Origin: Desulfurococcales archaeon ex4484_217_1
Lineage (GTDB): Archaea; Thermoproteota; Thermoprotei_A; EX4484-217-1
NCBI GenBank assembly: GCA_002254745.1
Contig: NJED01000028.1
Location: 1 to 13,156, forward strand
DNA length: 13,156 nucleotides
Direction: 5' to 3'
The notes under the pieces are model-generated. The model searched no databases, was not told the DNA's origin, and saw only the letters and a list, made by a program, of their open reading frames with translations. Below are positions 1 to 6,415 of the stretch, piece by piece. Made by a program: the position numbers and the translations under genes. Position 1 is the first letter of the stretch; each line of letters opens with the position of its first letter.

Positions 1-38
1 GAAAAAATATATCGCATTCCTCTTAGCTCGAAGTTAAT

Positions 39-362
39 GTGGAAGCTAATGAAAATAAATTCTTGTTTATGTTCCGTGAAAAGGAAACTTCGCCATACAA
101 TGTAGGGGATTGGTTTTTAGAGTTTAACGGGAAAGAGTGGACTATGATACTCTCGCTTATATTAGATGGCGTAGGTAAAGCACAGATAAGAAAGTTAAGT
201 AAGGTAAAGGCACCCTTTAAATTCACCATTCTCTTATCCCAGCTAAGAGGTAAAAACGCTCTTACGGTGAGGATAGTAGCTAATAAGTTCAATGAGTTGC
301 CAGATTTCAATACAGTTTCTGGGTTTATGAAAACAATAAGAGAACTTGTTCTATCAAGGTAG
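39..362 (+). CDS. Unrecognised 107-residue protein, possibly the C-terminal remnant of a longer gene
   Basis: I do not recognise this family. The frame opens at a GTG with no convincing Shine-Dalgarno site and an in-frame TAG only 13 bases upstream. The protein is soluble-looking, with mixed charge and no membrane segment or cysteine cluster; it has a hydrophobic/aromatic first half (Trp near residues 24 and 34) and a basic centre. The composition looks like real protein, unlike the opposing minus-strand frame over the same bases, which is rich in Leu/Phe/Ser as antisense frames usually are. Bases 1-29 in another frame read EKIYRIPLSS and would join smoothly to this frame near base 30, so a single frameshift may separate this piece from a gene that begins before the window. 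Whether it is an intact small gene or a fragment is undecided. Confidence 0.45.
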   Translation: MEANENKFLFMFREKETSPYNVGDWFLEFNGKEWTMILSLILDGVGKAQIRKLSKVKAPFKFTILLSQLRGKNALTVRIVANKFNELPDFNTVSGFMKTIRELVLSR

Positions 363-445
363 GGGAAGCTGTGTAAATTTAGCAGAAAAAGTAAAAACAT
401 AGATGCTCAGTAAGAGAGATTGAAGAATACACTTAGTTAAGCGGC

Positions 446-450
446 AGGTG
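446..450 (+). promoter_or_regulatory. Shine-Dalgarno site of the zinc-ribbon gene
   Basis: AGGTG matches the archaeal anti-Shine-Dalgarno core and lies 11 bases before the ATG at 462. The in-frame TTG at 459 is the other possible start and would be closer to the usual spacing. Confidence 0.5.
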
Positions 451-461
451 TTGAAAGCTTG

Positions 462-620
462 ATGCTTGTCTGCCCTAAGTGCGGATTCAGATTTGATTTA
501 TCGTATTCTAGAGCATTTTCATGTCAAGGTTGCCCCTACGCGACGTTCGGAGATTGCGGCTATGTTAAGTGTCCACGTTGCGGCTACGAATTCCCGCTAG
601 AGAAACGATTTTCGCTATAG
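462..620 (+). CDS. Small zinc-ribbon protein, 52 residues
   Basis: The frame reads ATG to TAG and has seven cysteines: C4-P-K-C7-G near the N-terminus, C21-Q-G-C24-P-Y in the middle, C32, and C37-P-R-C40-G-Y-E near the C-terminus. CPxCG and CPRCGYE knuckles are typical of rubredoxin-like zinc ribbons, so one or two structural zinc sites are likely. From memory, small archaeal proteins with this CxGCP...CGxVxCPRCGYE arrangement occur near ferrous-iron transport (Feo) genes, but no feo gene is visible here, so that link is only a suggestion. The last 56 bases overlap the 3' end of the decayed threonine synthase frame on the other strand. The cysteine pattern is far too regular for chance, so I take this as a real, intact gene despite its length. 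Nucleic-acid binding or a role as a metal-site accessory are both possible. Confidence 0.8.
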   Translation: MLVCPKCGFRFDLSYSRAFSCQGCPYATFGDCGYVKCPRCGYEFPLEKRFSL

Positions 621-1804
621 CTTCATCTACACTCACTGCCACCTTAACGTAGTTTAATTTAACACTAGAATCTTTCAGACCGTGACCCGTTACAATACAT
701 GCTACTCTCTCACCTCTATTATCTATTACCTTCTCAGATAGTAGTTTGAAAAGACCAGCTACGCTTGCAGCTCCAGCAGGCCCACCACATACTTCTTTCT
801 AGCAGCATATTTTATGGCGTCTAATATTTTTCTGTCAGAAACTTTAATGAAGAAACCTTTTGATTCACTTATGGGTTTCACAGCTTTGAACAAGTTAACT
901 GGTTTACCTATTCTTATTGCTGTTACTATAGTTTCAGGGTGATCTATGAAATTAGGCGCGCTTAGACCTCTCTCAAACGCTTCAGCTAAGGGTGCTGCTC
1001 CTTCAGCCTGCACTCCTGCCATTTTTGGAAGCTTAGAAATAAGCCCTATTGCTCTTAATTCTTTAAACCCCTTCCATATTGCTGAAATATTTCTAGCATT
1101 GCCTACTGGAACTATGATCCAGTCAAATACATTATCTCCTTCAGCCAGTTCAAAAGCTATCGTCTTCCAGCCTTCTAATCTCCATGGATTAAAGGAATTT
1201 AAAGGTAAAAATCAGGATGCCTTTCCATTACTTCCATAACGACTTTCAATGCATCATCGAAATCTCCTTCAACCTCAACAATGAGTGCACCATGAAGTAT
1301 TGCTTGGAAAAGTTTCCCTAAAGCCACTTTCCCCTTCGGAATAACAACTATCGCTCTTAACCCTGCTCTCCCTGCATATGCAGCTAGAGAAGCCGCTGTA
1401 AAACCTGTGAAGGCAACAATAACAGCTGATATATTGTGTGCTTTAGCTAGTGTTACAGCTAAGCTTATACCTCTATCCTTAAAACTGCCTATAGGATTAG
1501 CTCCTTCAAACCTAATGAAGGCTTCAACGTTGCTTAAAGCTCTCATTTTAATGAGCGAAGTAGAGCCTTCACTAAGCGTTATAATGTCTTTAAAATAATC
1601 TCTGATCGGTAGGAGTTTTCTAAATTTCTAAATACCTTCTCCTTTAAAATTATCCCAGCCATATATATTAATGCGTGATAAATCGTACTCTACAGATAAA
1701 AGAGAACCACAATAGGGACGTTTGAAAAGATAAAATACTCTGTTTGAATTCGCTACGCACCTAATGCACCTTAAATAAGTGTTTTCCTTAATAACTTCAC
1801 TCAT
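565..1804 (-). pseudogene. thrC: Threonine synthase, decayed
   Basis: Pieced together across frames, this is a nearly full-length PLP-dependent threonine synthase, which converts O-phosphohomoserine to threonine. It starts at the ATG at 1804, with GGTGGT/AGGT bases upstream. The N-terminal zinc-like segment has LRCIRC and PYCGSLLSVEYD, but the first cysteine of the second pair is Arg. The PLP lysine motif GSFKDRG is kept. The usual STGNTSAS phosphate/PLP loop reads FTGFTAAS, and the C-terminal CIVTGHGLKD is present. Lesions: an in-frame TAG at 1628-1630 where the family has Trp (GI*KFRKLL), a one-base loss near 1199-1206 (YL/LNSFNPW), and a second shift near 788-797 before GGPAGAASVAGLFK. The last frame runs to a TAA at 565-567, inside the opposing zinc-ribbon gene. 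Several independent lesions plus substitutions at conserved sites argue for true decay and not sequencing error. Confidence 0.9.
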
Positions 1805-1839
1805 AGACCTCTACCACCATGAAAACAAATATAGAGTTC

Positions 1840-1856
1840 TTAGATTTAAAAAAGGT
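1840..1856. promoter_or_regulatory. Shared divergent TATA-like element between thrC and the JAMM gene
   Basis: TTTAAA at 1845-1850 is a palindrome inside an AT run (AGATTTAAAAAAGG). It lies 44 bases before the JAMM ATG at 1894 and about 41 bases before the thrC ATG at 1804 on the other strand. With transcription starting about 25 bases from the box, both leaders would be about 20 bases. The 89-base gap holds no other gene. Inferred from position only. Confidence 0.4.
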
Positions 1857-1893
1857 GAGCATCTACTCATTACTAATCTATGGCGTATAAGTT

Positions 1894-2298
1894 ATGAAGA
1901 TAATAATAAATAAGAGAAATCTAGCTAGAATATTAAGCGAAGCTTCTAGAAGAGCTTATGAAATCTGTGGCTTTCTTTTAGGGACTAGAAAAAACGACGT
2001 TCTAGAGGTTTCAGAGGTAATATTTATAAATAATGTAGCCGGTGATAAGGAGAAAGCATTCTATATGAACCCTATTAAAACGTACAATGCTTTAATGTAT
2101 GCTAGTAAAAAATCATTAGAGATTGTAGGAATTTTCCATTCACACATAAACTCTACATTACCTTCTGAAGAGGATTTAAAATACATGAAACTATGGAATG
2201 TATTATGGCTAATAGTGGATTCTACTTCGAAAAAGTATAGAGCCTTCATACTTGACAATGGGAAGTTAAATGAAGTAAAAGTTATTTTGAGAAATTAG
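1894..2298 (+). CDS. JAMM/MPN+ family metallopeptidase, probable desampylase-like enzyme
   Basis: A single-domain 134-residue protein, the usual size of archaeal and bacterial stand-alone JAMM enzymes. These zinc peptidases cut isopeptide or peptide bonds after the C-terminal Gly-Gly of ubiquitin-like proteins; archaeal members remove SAMP (MoaD/ThiS-like) modifiers. The JAMM signature is complete: Glu23 in YEICGFLLG, the zinc ligands in FHSHI (His82, His84), Ser91 and Asp94 in PSEED. Six residues separate His84 from Ser91, one fewer than in the textbook HxH-x7-S-x2-D pattern, and the Pro that usually follows the second His is Ile. No signal peptide or membrane segment, so cytoplasmic. The start has no clear Shine-Dalgarno site; a short leader from the TATA-like element at 1845 fits. 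The gene ends 7 bases from the stop of the convergent MoaD-MoaE fusion, whose MoaD part is the kind of protein this family acts on. Confidence 0.88.
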   Translation: MKIIINKRNLARILSEASRRAYEICGFLLGTRKNDVLEVSEVIFINNVAGDKEKAFYMNPIKTYNALMYASKKSLEIVGIFHSHINSTLPSEEDLKYMKLWNVLWLIVDSTSKKYRAFILDNGKLNEVKVILRN

Positions 2299-2305
2299 GA
2301 TTAGC

Positions 2306-3019
2306 TTAACCCTTTCTGGGTCTTGGTACACGTTTACCATTACCTATTACCCAATATTCCCCATTTTCCCTTATCTCAAGCTTCCATATTGGAACTTCCT
2401 TCTTAACTCTTTCAAGAACTTCTCTTGCAACGTCAAAAGCTACTTGCCTACTAACAGCAGCTACTACTATGTAAACAGTAGGTTCTTTAGGTTTTAAGCT
2501 CATTATCTTATGATAGACTCGAACATCTATAACACCTTCCCTTCTAAGAGCCTCATTGACTATTTCCCGTAGTTTTTCTGAAGCATAGGGTTCATATGCT
2601 TCATAGGATAATGCATAAACTTTTTTATTTCCAACAACACCTTTTACAAATCCTACAAAAATTACTACTGCTCCTGCTCTTTCAAATTCTTTATTTTTCC
2701 TCATGTCGTTAATTATTGTTTCTAAACTTACATCGTATTTCACGATTTTCCCTTCACCTACACCACCTGCTGCAGGAGGAAACACTGCTACTTCATCTCC
2801 ATTTTTTAACATCATGTTCTCTGAAGCAGGTTTACCATTAACGAGAACTATTATAGGCTCTATTTCATATTCATCTATATACCTATTTATTTCAGGAAAA
2901 CTACTCCTTATGTGCTTAAGTAATTTAGCTACTGTGAGTTTTTCTTTGAAACTTAATGTAAGCTCATTCTTACCTACTATGTCTCTGAATACAGCAAAGA
3001 ACCTTACCTTAACTTTCAT
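2306..3019 (-). CDS. MoaD-MoaE fusion, molybdopterin synthase small and large subunits in one chain
   Basis: Molybdopterin synthase adds two sulfurs to precursor Z (cPMP) to make the dithiolene of the molybdenum/tungsten cofactor. Residues 1-86 are a ubiquitin-fold MoaD (VNGKPA at 61-65, NGDEVAVFPPAAGG ending at Gly85-Gly86). Residues from about 91 to 237 are MoaE: GAVVIFVGFVKG at 116-127, LSYEAYEPYA at 137-146, VSRQVAFD at 189-196, and the active-site lysine region KKEVPIWKLE at 206-215, with Lys206/207 and Lys213 matching the two conserved MoaE lysines. Only four or five residues (VGEGK) separate the diglycine from the first MoaE strand. MoaD normally carries its thiocarboxylate on a free C-terminal glycine, so this chain presumably has to be cleaved after Gly86. 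The frame is intact with an ATG start; ATTAAAATATAT at 3051-3062 is a likely TATA region. Stand-alone MoaD and MoaE are more usual in archaea, so the fusion is notable. Confidence 0.92.
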   Translation of the reverse strand: MKVKVRFFAVFRDIVGKNELTLSFKEKLTVAKLLKHIRSSFPEINRYIDEYEIEPIIVLVNGKPASENMMLKNGDEVAVFPPAAGGVGEGKIVKYDVSLETIINDMRKNKEFERAGAVVIFVGFVKGVVGNKKVYALSYEAYEPYASEKLREIVNEALRREGVIDVRVYHKIMSLKPKEPTVYIVVAAVSRQVAFDVAREVLERVKKEVPIWKLEIRENGEYWVIGNGKRVPRPRKG

Positions 3020-3050
3020 CGCTAACCATGGATTATAATGTTAGGTGCCT

Positions 3051-3062
3051 ATTAAAATATAT
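3051..3062 (-). promoter_or_regulatory. TATA-like box for the MoaD-MoaE fusion
   Basis: On the minus strand this reads ATATATTTTAAT, centred about 37 bases before the ATG at 3019. That allows a transcript start near 3030 and a short leader. No strong Shine-Dalgarno site precedes the ATG, consistent with a short-leader message. Confidence 0.4.
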
Positions 3063-3118
3063 TTCAAGACAAGATTTAATTCTGGTTAAAGGAAAAATTG
3101 CAGGTAGGGAGACATTAG

Positions 3119-4152
3119 TTATACGTTGAAGTAATTGTAAAACTCTATGGGCGTAGGGTAGCTTTCTACCATTATAATTTCTTTTCTCTTAATGTCGATA
3201 TATGTTTCAATGATTTCTCTAGTGAATATTGGGTATAGGAAATCATGATCGCTTTCAAGTTCATCTAATGCTCCCCATAAGGTTCTCGGTAGTTCTTTAA
3301 TCCCTAATTCTCTTTTTTCTTCAGGCGACAAGTGGTAAACGTTCTTGTCCATGGGATCACCAGGGTCTATTTTCTTTCTTAATCCGTCTAAACCGGCTGC
3401 TAATATAGCTGCAAAAGCTAAATATGGGTTTGCTGAAGGGTCGCTATGTTTCTAGCAACATATTTTAGCGTTTGAACATTATCTGCTGTTCGTACCAGGT
3501 TATCGTATTTGAAATCTATTTCACATTGTCCTGCAGCCGCTACTTCGTGATGATGTGCTTCAATAAGTATGTTAAAATACTTTGTAAGTGTCTTAGCTAT
3601 TTCATGTCTTACCTTAAATATTTTATCCATAGGCTCGTGAACGTAATATCCCCCCTTGACCCTAAATGGTATGTTAGTGCTGTAAAATGCTGATTCACAG
3701 GTTACTACTTCATATGCTTGCTTATACTCGGGTCTAGACATGTCAATTATAACCTTATCGAAGATAAAGAATTCTACTTCTGGTCCCCAGTAACTGACAT
3801 AGCCTAAACTTTTAAGGTATTCTTCGGCTCTTTCAGCAATGTATCGCGGGTCTCTTTCCAATCTACCTTGATCGTATCCTCTATATACTTTCCCTATAAA
3901 TCTGGCTCTTTCCTTATCCCACGGTATTACCGCAAAGGTACTTTCATCAGCCTTCACTATTAAGTCGCTTTTATCTATAGTGCTAAATCCTTCAATGGAA
4001 CTGCCATCGAGTTTACCTTGATGTTTCCCCTTAAAATTATCTGCTAAACACGTTATCCTATGTAACTTTCCTGTAACCGATGTGAAATGCAGTTCTATCC
4101 ATTTTACAGAGTCTGGTATCGATATAGTTCTTCCGCTTGGCCTCATAGACAC
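3119..4152 (-). pseudogene. glnA: Glutamine synthetase type I with an internal deletion
   Basis: Glutamine synthetase joins glutamate and ammonia using ATP. The upstream frame (4152 to 3418, start GTG at 4152 or ATG at 4146) holds the N-terminal beta-grasp and first half of the catalytic domain: KLDGSSIEGFSTIDKSD, WGPEVEFFIFD, EAHHHEVAAAGQCEIDFKYD, ending at KYVARNIA. It then goes straight to DPSANPYLAFAAILAAGLDG in another frame, which runs to the normal C-terminus (MDKNVYHL, RELIE-like REIIETYIDIKRKE, PIEFYNYF) and stops at 3119. The join is at about 3440-3446. Compared with E. coli GlnA, roughly 110-117 residues are gone, including the NPTTNSYKRL loop, the GxHxHxSL segment and the R-R-R substrate arginines. 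The join also shifts frame and ends the upstream product at TLQQTHI. The product cannot be a working synthetase. What remains is otherwise well conserved, so the loss is probably recent. Confidence 0.92.
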
Positions 4153-4406
4153 TTACCTACAGTAGAAGACATTAGATTTGAACAATATTTTATATTTAAC
4201 TCTAAACATATTGAACATTTTCATAATATTACTTTATATTCTACAAGTCATATGTTTAAAGTACGTTATTAGATCATGGACATCACTAGAAATAAGTTGT
4301 TCACCTAGAGTGAATAGGTACTATCAGAATAGGTAAGGTAAACTATTTTACATAAAGTTATAGTTAAGTATGTGATTATGTAGTAAGTAGTAATTGAGAT
4401 GAGCCT
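4153..4406. promoter_or_regulatory. Divergent intergenic region, glnA remnant / radical SAM gene
   Basis: These 254 AT-rich bases hold no supported gene. AATATTTTATATTTAA (about 4182-4197) is a good TATA region for the leftward glnA remnant. TATTTTACATAAAG (about 4343-4356) could serve the rightward radical SAM gene. GAATAGGTA occurs twice in direct orientation, at 4312-4320 and 4327-4335, just upstream of the latter; a 15-base period would put the copies on different helix faces, so an operator is possible but weakly supported. Confidence 0.35.
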
Positions 4407-5141
4407 ATGGTGAATATCTTAGCGTTTATACCAGGGCATAAATTTCCTGACGTAAGTATAACAGGCCCTATATGTCCCCTAGGGTGCAAATACTGCAAAG
4501 GGTACTATTTGAGAAGCATGGAACCCACATTAACACCTAAAAAACTATATGATACTGCTAAATTTCTAGCTAAGAGAGGAGCTAAAGGGCTTCTCATTAG
4601 CGGCGGTTTTAACTTAGATGGTAGATTACCTATAGAACCTTTTCTTACCGTAATTAAGGATATTAAGAGGGAGTTTAACCTTGTTATAAGTGTTCATTCA
4701 GGACTTGTAGATAAGAACTTAGCCGTGAGAATGAAGGAAGCTGGAGTGGATATAGTAGATTACGAATTAATTATGGATGACTATGTAATAAAGGAGATAA
4801 TGAATTTAAAATCTAAAAGAAGCCACGATTTCGTTAAGAGTCTGGAAATTCTCGAAAAGTATGGACCACCATATATTGCTCCTCACATACCCATAGGCTT
4901 GAACTATGGGAAAATAGCTAAAGAATATGAAGCAGTCGATGTAATTTCTCAATTTAAGCCTTATGTTTTAATTTTCCTTGTATTTATACCAACAAAAGGT
5001 ACAGATATGGAGAACGTAAAGCCACCTCCAATAACTGACATAGTTAATGTAATACGGTACGGCGGCCTCAAATACGGCATTAAGGTTATTGAAGCATGCT
5101 GCTCTATACCCCGAGAATTGTTTGAAGTTTTCTTTGAATGA
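4407..5141 (+). CDS. Radical SAM protein, biotin/lipoyl-synthase-like archaeal family
   Basis: A 244-residue radical SAM enzyme. The [4Fe-4S]/SAM cluster motif is Cys23-Pro-Leu-Gly-Cys27-Lys-Tyr-Cys30, the normal CxxxCxxC spacing, close to the N-terminus after a first beta strand. LLISGGF (about residues 62-68) matches the GGE-like SAM-binding strand. A partial TIM barrel follows, with VISVHSGLVDK, a helix and VDIVDYELIMDD. The C-terminal end has a Cys-Cys pair (EACCSIPREL) that could hold a second metal or sulfur site. It resembles the archaeal group annotated as uncharacterised biotin-synthase homologues, in which the two-protein archaeal lipoyl synthase (LipS1/LipS2) was found; assignment to either is my guess and no partner is present here. 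The ATG at 4407 has a weak GAGATGAG site upstream. It ends 12 bases from the convergent 63-residue gene. Confidence 0.82.
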   Translation: MVNILAFIPGHKFPDVSITGPICPLGCKYCKGYYLRSMEPTLTPKKLYDTAKFLAKRGAKGLLISGGFNLDGRLPIEPFLTVIKDIKREFNLVISVHSGLVDKNLAVRMKEAGVDIVDYELIMDDYVIKEIMNLKSKRSHDFVKSLEILEKYGPPYIAPHIPIGLNYGKIAKEYEAVDVISQFKPYVLIFLVFIPTKGTDMENVKPPPITDIVNVIRYGGLKYGIKVIEACCSIPRELFEVFFE

Positions 5142-5153
5142 TTGTTCACAGTT

Positions 5154-5345
5154 TTAGTCTTTAACCTTATATTGGTCTATAATCTCATAAAGCTTAAGTT
5201 CCTTAATTAACTCCTTCGCTCTGTTTAATGCCTCCCTGTCTGTTGAAGCAGATATGTTCAGTATTATCTTCGTGTTTCTAATTTTTACTCTATACCTTGT
5301 TTCACCTAGTAACTCGTATTTCTCTATAATCTCAAGTTCTACCAT
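5154..5345 (-). CDS. Unrecognised 63-residue protein coupled to the kinase-like gene
   Basis: I do not recognise this family. The protein is highly charged, with two or three predicted beta strands (VELEIIEKYEL, RYRVKIRN, KIILNISAS) followed by one long helix (DREALNRAKELIKELKLYEII), a small alpha/beta fold. No cysteines, signal peptide or membrane segment. Its ATG overlaps the kinase-like gene stop as TAATG, so the two are almost certainly translated together and may act together. It stops 12 bases from the convergent radical SAM gene. Confidence 0.7.
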   Translation of the reverse strand: MVELEIIEKYELLGETRYRVKIRNTKIILNISASTDREALNRAKELIKELKLYEIIDQYKVKD

Positions 5346-6415
5346 TAACTCTTAGCCTCCAATAATGTTTTCACATGATTTGCTACAAGTGGGAGTATAG
5401 GAGATATGGGTAATAATATTCTTATGTATTTTGCTTTAAAAGCATCATGGAAAATACTTTTATCCCTACGTACTGATAAATATCCTTCAATAAAGTTTTC
5501 AACAGCTTTCAATATGGTCTTTACTTTTAAATATAAATCTACGGACATAAACGATATGAACTCAGCAATGTCCCAGCTTGCGGGTATAGTTGTTGAAGAC
5601 TGCTCAAGGTCTACAGGTACTAAGATTCCATTTGAATACACAATATTTGAGGGTCTACTATCGCCAAACACTATGTTTCTAGAATGCATTTCGGCAAGAA
5701 GTTTACCCGCCTCATAGGATATCTCGTATGTTCGTTTATATTCCTTAATTACATTGCTTAGTGGCAGACCTTCAATATATTCTCTTACCAATACCTTATT
5801 TACCCAATCTACAGCATATATGCAAGGTACTTTGAAACCATGTTTCAACAATGTTGTTAATGCTCTGATTTCTCTTAGCAGTCTTTCACTAGGTATAGGT
5901 GTAAAGTCTACAAGGCCTGCAATCCACAACGTGGTTGGAACCCATTTAATAGCTTTCCAATCTCTATATTTCTTCATAACAACAGTCCTTACACTATTCT
6001 CTCTAAGCTCTGCTAGAACAGTGTAGTTAACTATACCTCCAAGATCCTTGATTACTTTAACGTTTTTCAGAGTTTCATGAAGTCTTAAAAGTTTTTCATT
6101 TACTTTAAAGTAGACCTCAGAATATGGGTTAGGATATGTTATTTTCTTACGTAATATGCTTAAAGAGCCAAGTGTTAGCGATGTTAATGCCTGTCTCGTT
6201 TTCAATGCATACCCCATGTACGACAAAGCGGCTTCATATAAGTAGGCTTTTATGTATCTGAGAACGCCCCTACTTAGAACTTTTTGAAGCATACTCTCTG
6301 TAGGTGTAAACATCAACGTTTCTGGCACATATTTTAAAATATTATACTCTTCTAATACCTTACTATGGCGCAGTATTTTTTCCGTAATAACGCTTCTATA
6401 CCTATCTATGTTCAT
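5345..6415 (-). CDS. Atypical protein-kinase-like protein (Bud32/RIO/ABC1 clan), as opened from the first ATG
   Basis: The 356 residues read from this ATG hold a kinase fold of the small archaeal type. They include VVMKKY with the probable ATP-binding lysine (148/149), a helix-C-like SERLLREIRALTTLLKHG (176-193), the hinge segment VREYIEGLPLSNVI (210-223), a catalytic loop IVFGDSRPSNIV (248-259) with Asp252 and Asn257, and VDLEQ (268-272) in the metal-binding DFG position. Bud32-type kinases have HGD here; Phe replaces that His, and Glu replaces the DFG Gly. The first 130 residues are a mostly helical domain I do not recognise. The same frame stays open for 148 more codons upstream with no ATG, GTG or TTG, so this ATG is probably not the native start. 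The substrate could be a protein or small molecule. The gene is coupled (TAATG) to the 63-residue gene. Confidence 0.7.
   Translation of the reverse strand: MNIDRYRSVITEKILRHSKVLEEYNILKYVPETLMFTPTESMLQKVLSRGVLRYIKAYLYEAALSYMGYALKTRQALTSLTLGSLSILRKKITYPNPYSEVYFKVNEKLLRLHETLKNVKVIKDLGGIVNYTVLAELRENSVRTVVMKKYRDWKAIKWVPTTLWIAGLVDFTPIPSERLLREIRALTTLLKHGFKVPCIYAVDWVNKVLVREYIEGLPLSNVIKEYKRTYEISYEAGKLLAEMHSRNIVFGDSRPSNIVYSNGILVPVDLEQSSTTIPASWDIAEFISFMSVDLYLKVKTILKAVENFIEGYLSVRRDKSIFHDAFKAKYIRILLPISPILPLVANHVKTLLEAKS

Noticed and set aside
23..400. 125-codon minus-strand frame
   Set aside because: Its Leu/Phe/Ser-rich product looks like the antisense of the better plus-strand frame at 39-362, and it has no Shine-Dalgarno site.
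788..1206. Programmed frameshifting in thrC
   Set aside because: Two shifts, an in-frame stop and altered conserved residues together fit decay far better than recoding.
946..1598. Two plus-strand frames opposite thrC
   Set aside because: They are antisense shadows of the recognisable threonine synthase and show no family features.
1628..1630. Pyrrolysine or suppressed TAG in thrC
   Set aside because: The family has Trp at this position, so TGG to TAG mutation is the simple explanation, and other lesions are present.
2061..2258. Minus-strand frame opposite the JAMM gene
   Set aside because: The plus strand has the complete JAMM motif; this is its antisense.
2703..3038. Plus-strand frame opposite MoaD
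   Set aside because: Antisense of a clear MoaD domain; Ser/Leu/Thr-rich with no motif.
3440..3446. Intein or intron at the glnA join
   Set aside because: Sequence is missing at the join, not added, and no splice or intein motifs are present.
3472..4272. Two plus-strand frames opposite the glnA remnant
   Set aside because: Antisense of well-conserved glutamine synthetase sequence.
5406..6026. Plus-strand frames opposite the kinase-like gene
   Set aside because: Shadows of a coding frame with kinase motifs.
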